Below, one piece after another: positions 47,568 to 57,113 of a stretch of 64,000 bases of DNA. The DNA is taken from positions 6,510,001-6,574,000 of the forward strand of contig NZ_CP140772.1 in the NCBI RefSeq assembly GCF_037893185.1, given 5' to 3'. The number at the start of each line of letters is the position of its first letter. Position 1 is the first letter of the stretch. A program made the position numbers and the translations under genes. The notes below the pieces were generated by a model, which searched no databases, was not told the DNA's origin, and was given only the letters and a program-made list of their open reading frames with translations. This DNA comes from Chitinophaga sp. 180180018-3. Lineage in GTDB: Bacteria > Bacteroidota > Bacteroidia > Chitinophagales > Chitinophagaceae.

Positions 47568-47600
47568 CCTGAACTATTCTATTGGTTCAGGTTTTTTTTT
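47568..47600 (+). terminator. Rho-independent terminator after the tRNA
   Basis: CCTGAAC at 47568-47574 pairs with GTTCAGG at 47585-47591 and is followed by nine T. Confidence 0.85.
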
Positions 47601-47709
47601 ATCTGCCAAAAAGCAAAATACTAGCATTATTACCAACGGCCATCAAGATGCTGATTGCAATTTGTTAGCCACCATCTAATTAATCCCGTAAAACTAAAAT
47701 TATCCTCCC

Positions 47710-48129
47710 ATGAAACAAAAACCATCAATGGCATTTATCGCCGCCTCCTGGGTGGCAGTACTGACTGGCATGCTTGGCTTTGTGATCGGACTCTGGAATG
47801 CAACCATGCAGCTGAATGAAAAAGGATATTACTTCACCGTACTTATGTATGGACTCTTTTCCGCGGTTTCTGTGCAGAAATGTGTGCGCGACAGGCTGGA
47901 AAATATTCCGGTGACTGATATTTACTACGGACTTAGCTGGGTGTCTATGTTACTCACCCTGCTGCTGCTCATCGTTGGTTTATGGAATGCCACCCTGGCG
48001 CCCAGCGAAAAAGGCTTCTATGCTTTTGCTTTCCTGCTGAGCGTTTTCGGCGCTATCGCTGTACAGAAAAATACACGCGATACACAGGCCGCAAAATCCC
48101 CCGGCGAAACACCCCGGGCCGACAATTAG
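47710..48129 (+). CDS. yiaA: YiaA/YiaB-type inner membrane protein
   Basis: This 139-residue protein consists of two homologous two-helix YiaAB units: SWVAVLTGMLGFVIGLWNAT plus KGYYFTVLMYGLFSAVSVQK, then SWVSMLLTLLLLIVGLWNAT plus KGFYAFAFLLSVFGAIAVQK. The internal duplication is evident from the repeated GLWNAT and AVQK motifs. Four membrane helices are expected. The function of YiaA is unknown. It is a single gene with its own terminator at 48152-48186. Confidence 0.9.
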   Translation: MKQKPSMAFIAASWVAVLTGMLGFVIGLWNATMQLNEKGYYFTVLMYGLFSAVSVQKCVRDRLENIPVTDIYYGLSWVSMLLTLLLLIVGLWNATLAPSEKGFYAFAFLLSVFGAIAVQKNTRDTQAAKSPGETPRADN

Positions 48130-48151
48130 TTTTCTTATGGAACCATAGAAC

Positions 48152-48186
48152 AAGCCCCTGGTACCAATATCGCCGGGGGCTTTGTT
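48152..48186 (+). terminator. Terminator after yiaA
   Basis: AAGCCCC at 48152-48158 pairs with GGGGCTT at 48176-48182, followed by TGTT; the loop includes TGGTACC. Confidence 0.65.
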
Positions 48187-48199
48187 ATATACACCCACT

Positions 48200-48754
48200 C
48201 AGGCTATTCTTCCTGTAAACTACCGCTTTGTTATGCCTGCCAAAAAAATTACCTGAAATGATTTCTTTTAACACAAATAAATACTACTTTTATTCCGACG
48301 TTAGAGAAAAAGTGCCGCGTTTATCGACTTGTTATTCACCAGGATTCGCTATGAATCTTTTTTTTGGAACCATTGCTAAATCGATTTTCTAATACAGGCA
48401 CAGCCTGATTGGAAAATCAATGCAGGAAAAGACCCGCGTATGAACGAAGTAAACAAAATAGTACTCTGCCAACTCAGGTAACAGCTGCTTGTTATTCTTT
48501 ATTGTTAGCTAAATCGATATTGTACTGAACATTGTAAATTGTATTGTATCGCAATTTTGCTTATGATACCTGATGCGGAAACCAGGTAATAATGAAACGG
48601 AAAACCAGACACACTCCTTTGTAAAGGAGTATTTCATCATTTTTTAAAACTGCTTAAAACCGATAAGGAAACTTTAAATATTGCCCTGTAGCATTATTGC
48701 TAAATCGATTTTTTTAAAATCGATCGGGAAAACTTTATTAACCAATTTCAATTA
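48200..48754 (+). promoter_or_regulatory. Long susC leader with repeated AAATCGATTT-type operators
   Basis: This 555-bp non-coding stretch precedes the second intact SusC/SusD pair. The sequence GCTAAATCGAT occurs three times: 48375-48385 (in TTGCTAAATCGATTTT), 48508-48518 and 48699-48709 (again TTGCTAAATCGATTTT). A fourth AAAATCGAT lies at about 48716-48724. The core AAATCGATTT is palindromic with a central CG, as in LacI-type operators. Spacing of 133 and 191 bp would allow looping. No regulator gene of that family is in the window. No gene was found in this stretch. Confidence 0.55.
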
Positions 48755-51733
48755 ATGTATATGCACAAACGATCCACGTTTTGGGCTCAGGCCTTCTTTG
48801 CCGTTACGGTACTGATGCTCTTTTCGCTGTTTGCCTTTTCACAAGCGAAAACAATAACCGGGAAAGTAACGGACGCCAACGACCACACACCTATACCCGG
48901 CGTATCCGTACAGGTAAAAAACACCAGCACCGGCACCATTACCAAAGCCGATGGTTCTTTCAGCCTGCAGGCTCCCGAAAATGCCGTACTGGTATTCTCC
49001 TTTGTCGGATACCAGCAGCAGGAAACACCCGCGTCCGGCGCCCCTATGCAGATTAAACTCAGCGCCGGTGTAAAAGCACTGCAGGATGTAGTGGTAATCG
49101 GTTATGGTACTCAGAAAAGAAATGAAGTAACCACTTCCGTTGCCACCGTAAAGGCTGAAAACTTCAATCAGGGCGGCTCCCGCTCTCCCATGGATCTTAT
49201 CCAGGGTAAAGTGGCCGGTCTTTCTGTTACCAGAACACAGGGCAACAACCCTAACAGCGGCGCCTCCATTCAAATCAGAGGTATCAGCTCCATTGCTGGC
49301 GATATGAAACCTCTGATTGTGATCGACGGTATACCAGGCGGTAACCTCGATCTGCTCCAGCAGGATGATATCGCTACATTCGACGTACTGAAAGACGGTT
49401 CCGCTGCAGCTATCTATGGTACCAGGGGTAATAACGGGGTTATCCTTATCACTACCAAAAAAGGTAAAGCCGGCGATCCCCAGTACACTTATTCCACCTA
49501 TCTTCAGCGGGAAGCGGTAGCAAAACGCCCCAGCGTTTTGAGTGCTGCCGAATATACGAAACTGGCAGGAGCCAGCAACAACCTCGGTGGTAATACCGAT
49601 TGGTATGATGCGCTGCTCGATAAACAAAACCTCAGCCACTATCACAATTTTGCTGCTTCAGGTGGTACCGCCAACAGTAACTACCGCGCTTCCATTTACT
49701 ACAACGATGCCAATGGTATCGCACTGGAAAATGGCCGTAAACAATATGGTGGCAGGGTGAACGTAAACCAGACCGGCTTCCAGGGATTGCTAACTATGCA
49801 ATTCAATCTCGCCGGCAACTTCAACAACGCCAACCTGAACGGAGGTAACAGCGGCGACGGCAGTAAGTTTAACGGTGCCGGCGCCGATTTTGAACAGGCC
49901 GTACAACGCAACCCTACCATGCCGCTATACGACGCTAACGGCAATTTCATTGAAACCAACGGGTACAACGATTATAACCCGCTAGCCCGTTTGCGCCAGG
50001 AAAAATATGTGCGCGACCAGAAAACATGGTCCGGCGATGCACGCCTCACCCTAGAACCTATAAAAGACCTGAAGTTATCAGCCTTCGGTGCTATTGTGAG
50101 AGATGATATGAACGACCGCTACTACCGTAGCAAAAAATCCAAAGTATCCGTACAGAATTACCTGGGCGGTGGATATGCCTATAAAGCTAACTCCTCTGCC
50201 ATGGATAAAACATTTGAAGCTACCGCAGACTATACCCGTCTTATTCACAATGATCACTCTCTGAATTTGATGGCCGGCTACAGTTATCAATACAGCACAC
50301 TCGAAACATACAGTATGGATAACAACGGCTTCCTAACCGATGTTTTCGAAGACTGGAATATATCTGCTGGTAATGCGCTCAATAATCCGAAACTTCCCAG
50401 GCCTTCTATGAACAGCCGTAAAGAGGACAATACCCTGGTGGCTTTCTTCGGCAGGATCAACTACAACTATAAACAGAAATATCTCCTGCAGGCCATTCTG
50501 CGCCATGAGGGATCATCCCGCTTCGGCGCCAATAACAAGTGGGGTAACTTCCCGGCAATATCCGCGGGATGGGTTATCTCAAAAGAACCATTTATGCAGG
50601 ATTTTCCGGTTATTAATAACCTGAAACTCCGTGCAGGCTATGGCGTTACCGGTAATCAGGGCATTCCTAACTACCAGTCGCTCATTACGCTGAGCACCGG
50701 TGGTACCTACCTGCAATACGGCCAGTGGATCCAGACTTACGGTCCGAATAAAAACCCGAATCCGGATCTGAAATGGGAGGTGAAAAAAGAATTCAATGCA
50801 GGGCTCGACTTCTCCTTACTCAAAAATCGACTCAGCGGTTCTGTGGATGTATACAGTCGTAAAACTCAAGACCTGTTATTCAGCTACGATGCACAGTTAC
50901 CATCTAATATACTGGACAAGATCTTTACAAACGTAGGCGCCATCTCCAATAATGGTGTGGAAATAGTTCTCAGTGGTATTCCTGTTCAAACACACGACTT
51001 CACCTGGAATAGTAATCTGACCTTCAGCACTCAAAAGAACAAGCTGACGTCTTTCTCCAACAGCATTTACAAATCAACAGAACAGTGGTATGGTGGCCTT
51101 CCTTCTCCCGGTAACCTTGGCTCCGCCATTCGGGTAGTAGAAGGTGGCCCGCTGGGAACCTTCTATGGCCACCGTTTTGCCGGTCTTACTGACGATGGAA
51201 AATGGCTGTTCTATAAAAAAGATGGCTCCAAAGCCACCGCAGCTGAAATGAATGAAGATGATAAAACAGAACTTGGCAATGGTATTCCGAAATATATGGC
51301 CTCTTGGGGAAATACCTTCCGTTATAAAAACTTCGACCTGAGCATCTTCTTCCGGGGTAAATTTGGTTTCAAGATCCTCAATCTGCAAGACCTTTATTTC
51401 GGTAACAAAAAATGGATGCCCAACAACGTGCTGAGTTCTGCGATTGGCAAAAACGCAAAGCTAAACGACGATCCCCATTACTCCGATTACTACCTGGAAA
51501 AAGGTGATTTCGTAAAACTGGACAATATCACACTGGGCTACAATTTCAAGCTCCATACCAAATATATCCGCAATCTACGCGTATACGCCAGCGGCCGGAA
51601 CATTGCTACCATCACCAAATACACCGGGCTCGATCCGGAACTGCAGGATACAGCCCTCGATTCCGGTATCGACGGAAGAGGATTCTATCCCCGCACACGT
51701 TCGTATACAATCGGCCTTAATCTCGGATTTTAA
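48755..51733 (+). CDS. SusC/RagA TonB-dependent outer membrane transporter (no STN domain)
   Basis: This 992-residue protein has a signal peptide (FFAVTVLMLFSLFAFSQ), a CarboxypepD_reg domain (ITGKVTDANDHTPIPGVSVQ), plug (VVVIGYGTQKRNEVTTSVAT; AAIYGTRGNNGVILITTKKG) and a barrel ending YTIGLNLGF. It lacks the STN domain of the first SusC, so it is probably not FecR/ECF controlled; the repeated operators upstream suggest another regulator. Start could be the first ATG at 48755 or the third codon. It pairs with the SusD gene 20 bp downstream; no glycosidase follows, so the imported compound is unknown. Confidence 0.95.
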   Translation: MYMHKRSTFWAQAFFAVTVLMLFSLFAFSQAKTITGKVTDANDHTPIPGVSVQVKNTSTGTITKADGSFSLQAPENAVLVFSFVGYQQQETPASGAPMQIKLSAGVKALQDVVVIGYGTQKRNEVTTSVATVKAENFNQGGSRSPMDLIQGKVAGLSVTRTQGNNPNSGASIQIRGISSIAGDMKPLIVIDGIPGGNLDLLQQDDIATFDVLKDGSAAAIYGTRGNNGVILITTKKGKAGDPQYTYSTYLQREAVAKRPSVLSAAEYTKLAGASNNLGGNTDWYDALLDKQNLSHYHNFAASGGTANSNYRASIYYNDANGIALENGRKQYGGRVNVNQTGFQGLLTMQFNLAGNFNNANLNGGNSGDGSKFNGAGADFEQAVQRNPTMPLYDANGNFIETNGYNDYNPLARLRQEKYVRDQKTWSGDARLTLEPIKDLKLSAFGAIVRDDMNDRYYRSKKSKVSVQNYLGGGYAYKANSSAMDKTFEATADYTRLIHNDHSLNLMAGYSYQYSTLETYSMDNNGFLTDVFEDWNISAGNALNNPKLPRPSMNSRKEDNTLVAFFGRINYNYKQKYLLQAILRHEGSSRFGANNKWGNFPAISAGWVISKEPFMQDFPVINNLKLRAGYGVTGNQGIPNYQSLITLSTGGTYLQYGQWIQTYGPNKNPNPDLKWEVKKEFNAGLDFSLLKNRLSGSVDVYSRKTQDLLFSYDAQLPSNILDKIFTNVGAISNNGVEIVLSGIPVQTHDFTWNSNLTFSTQKNKLTSFSNSIYKSTEQWYGGLPSPGNLGSAIRVVEGGPLGTFYGHRFAGLTDDGKWLFYKKDGSKATAAEMNEDDKTELGNGIPKYMASWGNTFRYKNFDLSIFFRGKFGFKILNLQDLYFGNKKWMPNNVLSSAIGKNAKLNDDPHYSDYYLEKGDFVKLDNITLGYNFKLHTKYIRNLRVYASGRNIATITKYTGLDPELQDTALDSGIDGRGFYPRTRSYTIGLNLGF

Positions 51734-51753
51734 TTGCAGTAAAATTGAAACGT

Positions 51754-53385
51754 ATGAAAAAAACAAACGCATATATCAGTGCAGCCCTGCTGGCCCTCGG
51801 AATGAGCGCCTGCACCAAGCTGGACGAAAAACCATACAGCGAAATAATAGGGAAACAATTTTATAATACCCGGGAAGAAGTAATGTCCGCAGTACTCCGT
51901 CCTTTTACTCACGCCAATGCCTGGGCAGCGCCCACCGGCCAAACCGGCTACTGGCGTCTGCAGGAGCTTTCGGCCGACCAGCTGGCATGGCCCCAGAAAG
52001 GCCGCCACGGCTACGATGGTGGTAACTGGATCCGCCTGCACCGGCATCAATGGATCGCTAACGACGATAACGCCTGGAACCCCTGGCGCCTGATGTTCTG
52101 GGGCATGGGCTTCTGTAACAATACTATCCACGATCTGGCCGATGTTGACTTCAAAAAACTGGGCATGACAGATGCAGATAAAGCCTCTATCATCGCTGAA
52201 ACCAAAGTGCTGCGCGCCTGGCACTACCTGAAACTGATGGACCTGTACGGCAATATCCCAATCGTAACAGAAGTAGGTACACCGGCCAGTCCCGCCACCA
52301 AACCGCGGAAAGAAGTATTCGCCTTCATCGAAAAAGAGCTGAAGGAAAATGTGGAAAACTTACAACCGCTTTCCCCCGCTATGCTCGGCCGCGTGAGCAA
52401 AGCCGCCGGATACTGTATGCTGGCAGAACTGTACCTCAACGCACAGGAATGGTCCGGCACTGCACGCTGGGACGATTGTATCACCTATTGCAATAAAATC
52501 ATCGCCGGCGATGGCGGTTCCCTCAGTGGCAGCATCCCTGCCCTGGAACCAGATATCCAGCGCGCTTTCGCAAATACCAATAGCACTTCTCCGGAAGTCC
52601 TCTTCCAGATCGCCTACGATTTCCGGAATGGTAACTTCCGCTTTGGATGGGAAGGCGATTTCTGGCACTACCGCGAACGCCAGATCTATAACGCTGATCG
52701 CGATGGTAACAACGGTATCGTTGTCATCCCAACCGCCTACGATGCGTTCAAAGACAACGACCTGCGCAAACAGAAATGGATGCTGATCGGACCTCAGAAA
52801 AAAGATCCCGCACTGCGCCAGAATGTTGGCGACAGCCTCGTACTCGGCACAGAAGAATATAACAACAAACCGCTCGTTTTTGTAAAAGAAATCCGCAGAA
52901 ACTCAGAAGGCGAAACAGGTCCGGGTGGAATGACCCGTGGCGAAGAAAACAGCGGCGCCCGTTTTGCCAAATATCTCCCGGGCGCACAAAGCGATCCGAA
53001 CTACTGGGGCAACGACTTTGTATTATACCGCCTTACAGAGATATATTTCAACAAAGCAGAAGCTATTATGCGGAAAAGTGGCGGTGTGGCGTCCCAGGAA
53101 GCAGTAGATCTGATCAACACCTGCAAAAGACGCGCTTTCCTGCCGGCAGACTGGCAACTGGAGGCCTACACAACTACCAGCCTCACCATGGACGAGTTAC
53201 TGGCTGAAAGAGGCCGCGAATTCATCTTTGAAGGGAAACGCCGTACTGATCTGATCCGCTTTGGCAAATTCGCCACTGCTACCTGGTGGGATCACCAACC
53301 CTCCGGAGATAAGTATAAACTGTTCCCGATCCCATTCAAACAAACCAGTATCAATCCGAATCTGGTTCAGAATCCGGGATACTAA
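51754..53385 (+). CDS. SusD/RagB family lipoprotein
   Basis: The ATG at 51754 gives 543 residues; a TTG at 51745 adds only three codons and is not preferred. It has a lipoprotein signal (SAALLALGMSAC), then LDEKPYSEIIGKQFY, helical segments (KVLRAWHYLKLMDLYGNIPI) and the C-terminal ERGREFIFEGKRRTDLIRFG and NPGY ending of SusD proteins. It forms the surface lid of the SusC transporter 20 bp upstream. Palindrome B begins 5 bp after its stop. Confidence 0.95.
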   Translation: MKKTNAYISAALLALGMSACTKLDEKPYSEIIGKQFYNTREEVMSAVLRPFTHANAWAAPTGQTGYWRLQELSADQLAWPQKGRHGYDGGNWIRLHRHQWIANDDNAWNPWRLMFWGMGFCNNTIHDLADVDFKKLGMTDADKASIIAETKVLRAWHYLKLMDLYGNIPIVTEVGTPASPATKPRKEVFAFIEKELKENVENLQPLSPAMLGRVSKAAGYCMLAELYLNAQEWSGTARWDDCITYCNKIIAGDGGSLSGSIPALEPDIQRAFANTNSTSPEVLFQIAYDFRNGNFRFGWEGDFWHYRERQIYNADRDGNNGIVVIPTAYDAFKDNDLRKQKWMLIGPQKKDPALRQNVGDSLVLGTEEYNNKPLVFVKEIRRNSEGETGPGGMTRGEENSGARFAKYLPGAQSDPNYWGNDFVLYRLTEIYFNKAEAIMRKSGGVASQEAVDLINTCKRRAFLPADWQLEAYTTTSLTMDELLAERGREFIFEGKRRTDLIRFGKFATATWWDHQPSGDKYKLFPIPFKQTSINPNLVQNPGY

Positions 53386-53389
53386 GGAA

Positions 53390-53502
53390 AATTAAGAATA
53401 GAGAATGAAGAATTAAGAAACAGCGCGAAGACCTTAGCGATTGATGATTATCTGCTAAGATCTTCGCACTGTTTCTTAATTCTTCATTCTCTATTCTTAA
53501 TT
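53390..53502. repeat. Heptad-armed long palindrome B at convergent gene ends
   Basis: A 49-bp stem (53390-53438 with 53454-53502, two mismatches) surrounds a loop of about 15 nt. Arms are phased in sevens: GAATAGA, GAATGAA, GAATTAA, GAAACAG, then a core GCGAAGACCTTAGC. The outer right arm encodes the last residues (RIKNRE) and TGA stop of the MutS-like gene on the minus strand; the left arm follows the SusD stop by 4 bp. Confidence 0.88.
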
Positions 53503-54767
53503 CTTAACAATCCCGGTAGCCCCTCTCTCTCGAAAATAATACGCCCAATCTTCAGGTCCGACCATCCTTCCCGCAGCTTATAAAGAAAATGTGGCTCCTG
53601 TTCTTCTAACCGGCAATCTATAAACCAGGCATTTACATCTTTCAATAACGGTTGTAATTGGTAAAGATGTGTAGAGACAACAAAAAAACAGCCATCAAAA
53701 CTATTCAGTCCACTGATAGTCTGTTGCGAAATGTCAAGTGCATCATCTACATTGGTTCCCCGGAACAGCTCATCAAATACGGCAAAACATCTTTTTCCTT
53801 CCCTGGCATCCCGGACTACATTCTTCAAATGCTGTACTTCCATCATAAAATGGCTGTAGCCATGCTTCAGATCATCCGAAAGATTAATAATCACGGTTAT
53901 ACAATCGAAATAAGGCAGGCGGCAAAAATCAGCAGGTACGCCCAATCCCGCATGGGCAAAATAGACGCATATTCCCAGTGCCTTCAGCAAAGTTGATTTC
54001 CCCGACATATTCGGCCCCGTCAGCAACATAACATTCCCCTCCGTCCGGAGATCATTTTTCACCGGGTTCTTCAATGCCGGATGGTAAAAACCGCGGAGAC
54101 CGACTTCCTTCTCCGAAAATTCCGGGAATACGAAATGATGTTTTACCATTCCCTTTGCAATCGACCACCAGGCCTCATACGTAAAAAATGTTTCCCAGTG
54201 CATCGCTGCTTCCTTCTCAACTATCTTGCGGTTCAGCAGATCCAGCAAAAACAACTGGTCCCCTATGCGGAATTGATCCTTACGAATACGATTGGCAATT
54301 TCCTTTGCATTGAATAATGCCAGGAATTTCTTCAAGGCTGCTACGCGCTCCGCGAAAACCTCCGGGAATACCGATGCCTCCACGCTGCTGAAATAATCCT
54401 CTAACTGCTCCATGAAAAACAATAGCTGTATCAACCGGCTCTTCATTTCGTGACGGTAACGCCGGCGCCACAACAGCTGTACTGCCGCAATCACCCGGCT
54501 GCTGTCGTAATAGTATACCTGCTCATTTAATTTTGAGAATGTCCGGAATATTTCCCCGAAATCCTGCTGATGATAAGAAAAATTCGTGTGTACATAACCG
54601 TTATCTATAAAGCATTGTATAAGCCGCTGACGCTTATATACCTCCTCTACACTCCCGGGCAACTGCAACAGCAGATCACTCAGCACCTGTCTTGAACGAT
54701 CATTGCCTGTAAAATCAAATAGCGGTAATAGCTGTCTTTCTATATCCAGATCCGCAACATTAGCCAT
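53484..54767 (-). CDS. MutS-like ATPase without mismatch-recognition domain
   Basis: This 427-residue protein has only the MutS lever/ATPase part: Walker A TGPNMSGKST (about residue 250), Walker B CFAVFDELFRGTNVDD (about 330) and the STH motif in FVVSTHLYQL. The N-terminal mismatch-binding and connector domains of MutS are absent, as in the small MutS-related families of Bacteroidota. Biological role is unknown. The final residues RIKNRE and the stop are encoded inside the arm of palindrome B, so the repeat has shaped the C-terminus. Confidence 0.88.
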   Translation of the reverse strand: MANVADLDIERQLLPLFDFTGNDRSRQVLSDLLLQLPGSVEEVYKRQRLIQCFIDNGYVHTNFSYHQQDFGEIFRTFSKLNEQVYYYDSSRVIAAVQLLWRRRYRHEMKSRLIQLLFFMEQLEDYFSSVEASVFPEVFAERVAALKKFLALFNAKEIANRIRKDQFRIGDQLFLLDLLNRKIVEKEAAMHWETFFTYEAWWSIAKGMVKHHFVFPEFSEKEVGLRGFYHPALKNPVKNDLRTEGNVMLLTGPNMSGKSTLLKALGICVYFAHAGLGVPADFCRLPYFDCITVIINLSDDLKHGYSHFMMEVQHLKNVVRDAREGKRCFAVFDELFRGTNVDDALDISQQTISGLNSFDGCFFVVSTHLYQLQPLLKDVNAWFIDCRLEEQEPHFLYKLREGWSDLKIGRIIFEREGLPGLLRIKNRE

Positions 54768-54815
54768 AAAAAGAAATTTAGCCTTTGGTAAATGCAGTAA
54801 AGATGAATATAGGAA

Positions 54816-54896
54816 TTTTAGCCTTTAGTAAAATGCAATGAAGGTCACAAGGTATTCTACCATGTGACCTTCATTGCATTTTACTAAAGGCTAAAA
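54816..54896. repeat. Heptad-armed long palindrome C (CTAANNN type)
   Basis: A perfect 34-bp stem (54816-54849 with 54863-54896) has a 13-nt loop. Beyond the right arm the sequence continues in sevens: CTAAAGG, CTAAAAG, CTAAGGA, CTAATAT, and the third unit abuts the TAG stop of the E1 gene (54905-54907). A degenerate copy of the left arm (TTTAGCCTTTGGTAAATGC) lies at about 54778-54796. Here both neighbours are on the minus strand. Confidence 0.85.
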
Positions 54897-54904
54897 GCTA
54901 AGGA

Positions 54905-57034
54905 CTAATATCCAAGCACTTCCCGCAACAGTGCTTCCACCTTATCCCGATTAGGCAGCATGGCGGCCTCCAATTCTGTATTCAGCGGAACTGCCGGCAG
55001 ATCAAGGGCTCCCAGGGTAAACACTGGTCCGTCGAGCCAGCGAAAACAAGCCTGTTGTATGCGCCCGGCTAATGCCTGTGCAAAAGAATTACTCAATTGT
55101 TCCTCCGTCAGCACCAAACATTTTCCATGCTTTTTTATCATGTCAAAAATCAGCGCTTCATCCAACGGGTATAATGTTCGCAGGTCTACGATACTCACCT
55201 GTCCCGGAAAGGCTTTTGCAGCGGCCTTTGCCCAATAAACGCCCATTCCGTAGGTGATAATGCAAACGGTATCGCCCTGCGCCACCTCACGCGGGTGGGC
55301 ATGTTGTACAACTGCTGCTTTACCAAGTGGTAATATATAGTCCGCCGCAGGTTCCACTGTCATTGCCTCCTGCGTACCTGGTACTTTGCTCCAGTACAAT
55401 CCTTTATGTTCCAGCATCACCACCGGGTTTGGATCAAGGAAAGCAGCCTTCATCAGTCCCTTCATATCAGCCGCATTGGAAGGATATACCACCTTTATTC
55501 CTTTAATGCTCAGCAGCGTGGATTCTACACTGCCGGAGTGATACGGCCCGCCCCCACCGTAAGCGCCAATGGGAATACGTATCAGCGTCTGTACCGGATA
55601 TTTTCCGTTACTCAGATAACACGATTTGGAAATCTCCGTGACCAGCTGGTTAAATCCAGGGTATATATAATCTGCAAACTGGATCTCCACAATAGGTTTC
55701 ACCCCTACTGCAGAAAGCCCTGCGGTAGAACCCACGATATACGCTTCCTGTATGGCAGTGTTATAAACGCGGTGAGCACCAAATTTATCTCCCAGGGTAG
55801 CTGCCTCCCGGAAAACGCCCCCCAACCGGCGTCCTACATCCTGTCCGAATAGGATTGCTTCCGGGTATTGCTGCATGATTTCCTCTATGGCATGCAAGGC
55901 TGCATCTACCATCACCACCTTCCCTTTTCCTTCAGGGCTGCGTTCTCCCCGTTCTGTGGTTACCGGTGTGGACGCAAAAACATGGGTCATTACTGTTTCC
56001 GGCGCCGGATTCGCCGCCCGTAAGGCCTTATCAAAAGCAGCCTGCACATCTGCATCGGCCGTCTGCCGGATTTCCTCCAGTTCCGCCGTACCTACTCCAT
56101 GCTTTTCGAGCAACGCCTGGAGCTTAGGCAGGGGATCTTCCTTCATATGCCTTGCCAGATCTTCGTTTGTCCGGTACCATTCCTTCCTTACTCCGGAAGT
56201 ATGATGCCCCAGCAACGGCACATCTGCCTGCACCAGTATGGGTTTACGCTCCTGCCGCACATAAGCAATGGCTGCTTCCATGGCGGCATAACTCGCCGTA
56301 AAATCGCTGCCATCCACCCGCATTCTCTCCAGTCCCTTAAATCCTGCTGCATACTCATAGGCGTCCGTCGTGCGTACTTCTTCCGCCGTAGCAGAGATCC
56401 CCCACTGATTATCCTGCACCAGGTAAATAACCGGCAGCTGTTTCAAGGCTGCAAATTGCCAGGCTTCACTTACCTCTCCTTCCGTTACACTACCATCCCC
56501 AAGAGAACAAATCACAACCGGCAGTTCCCCCGCCGGGCCTGTTTTCAGTAACCGGGATCGTATCTGTTCAAGGTATTGTAATCCCTGGGCAATGCCAGTA
56601 GCAGGTATCACCTGCATACCAGTAGCACTGCTCTGATGAGGTATCTGAGGTTTGTCAGGTTCCCGGTTGTTTGGGTGACTGTAATACGAACGGCCGGCAG
56701 AAAAGGGATCGTCTGCTTTGGCCAGCAATTGCAGCATCAGCTCATATGGAGTAAACCCCATGGCCAATAGCATACTGTCGTCCCGGTAATACGGACTTAC
56801 AAAGTCCCAGGGCCGTAATTGCAGTCCTGTGGCTATTTGTATGGCTTCATGTCCCCGGGAGGTGGAGTGAACATATGTGCAGATCGCCCGATTGGCTTCG
56901 TATACTGCAGCCATACTATATGCCTCGCACATCAGGCGCCAGGCATGGAGCAGCTCGGGCAATTCTCCTGTGTGAGCACTCCATTGGGAATTTGGCGTTT
57001 TTAAAGTTGAAACGCTTGTGCTATCTTTAAACAC
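54905..57034 (-). CDS. 2-oxoacid dehydrogenase E1, alpha and beta subunits fused
   Basis: A thiamine-diphosphate E1 of the branched-chain/pyruvate type in one chain. The alpha half (to about residue 350) carries the TPP motif GDGSVTEGEVSEAWQFAALK ending in QDN, and HTSGVRKEWYRTNED. The beta half (about 380 on) carries GQDVGRRLGGVFREA, IQEAYIVGSTAGLSAVGVKP and PYHSGSVESTL. Fused E1 chains are known in Bacteroidota. Start: no ATG occurs before residue 50 of the long frame; the TTG at 57088 lies inside the MarR-type operator, so the GTG at 57034 (709 residues) is preferred but unsure. A divergent MarR gene probably controls it. No E2/E3 gene is adjacent. Confidence 0.88.
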   Translation of the reverse strand: MFKDSTSVSTLKTPNSQWSAHTGELPELLHAWRLMCEAYSMAAVYEANRAICTYVHSTSRGHEAIQIATGLQLRPWDFVSPYYRDDSMLLAMGFTPYELMLQLLAKADDPFSAGRSYYSHPNNREPDKPQIPHQSSATGMQVIPATGIAQGLQYLEQIRSRLLKTGPAGELPVVICSLGDGSVTEGEVSEAWQFAALKQLPVIYLVQDNQWGISATAEEVRTTDAYEYAAGFKGLERMRVDGSDFTASYAAMEAAIAYVRQERKPILVQADVPLLGHHTSGVRKEWYRTNEDLARHMKEDPLPKLQALLEKHGVGTAELEEIRQTADADVQAAFDKALRAANPAPETVMTHVFASTPVTTERGERSPEGKGKVVMVDAALHAIEEIMQQYPEAILFGQDVGRRLGGVFREAATLGDKFGAHRVYNTAIQEAYIVGSTAGLSAVGVKPIVEIQFADYIYPGFNQLVTEISKSCYLSNGKYPVQTLIRIPIGAYGGGGPYHSGSVESTLLSIKGIKVVYPSNAADMKGLMKAAFLDPNPVVMLEHKGLYWSKVPGTQEAMTVEPAADYILPLGKAAVVQHAHPREVAQGDTVCIITYGMGVYWAKAAAKAFPGQVSIVDLRTLYPLDEALIFDMIKKHGKCLVLTEEQLSNSFAQALAGRIQQACFRWLDGPVFTLGALDLPAVPLNTELEAAMLPNRDKVEALLREVLGY

Positions 57035-57075
57035 AGTTAGACTGTTTTGGTGATGATGGTAGTTTAAAAACAATA

Positions 57076-57104
57076 GTTGCCATAGCAACAGTTGCTAAAG
57101 CAAA
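57076..57104. promoter_or_regulatory. Tandem MarR-type operator between E1 and marR
   Basis: Two inverted repeats lie side by side: GTTGC-CATA-GCAAC at 57076-57089 and TTGC-TAAA-GCAA at 57092-57103, with centres about 14-15 bp apart. They end 10 bp before the MarR ATG. This is a fitting site for autoregulation by the MarR protein and for repression of the divergent E1 gene. Confidence 0.6.
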
Positions 57105-57113
57105 TTAAATAAT

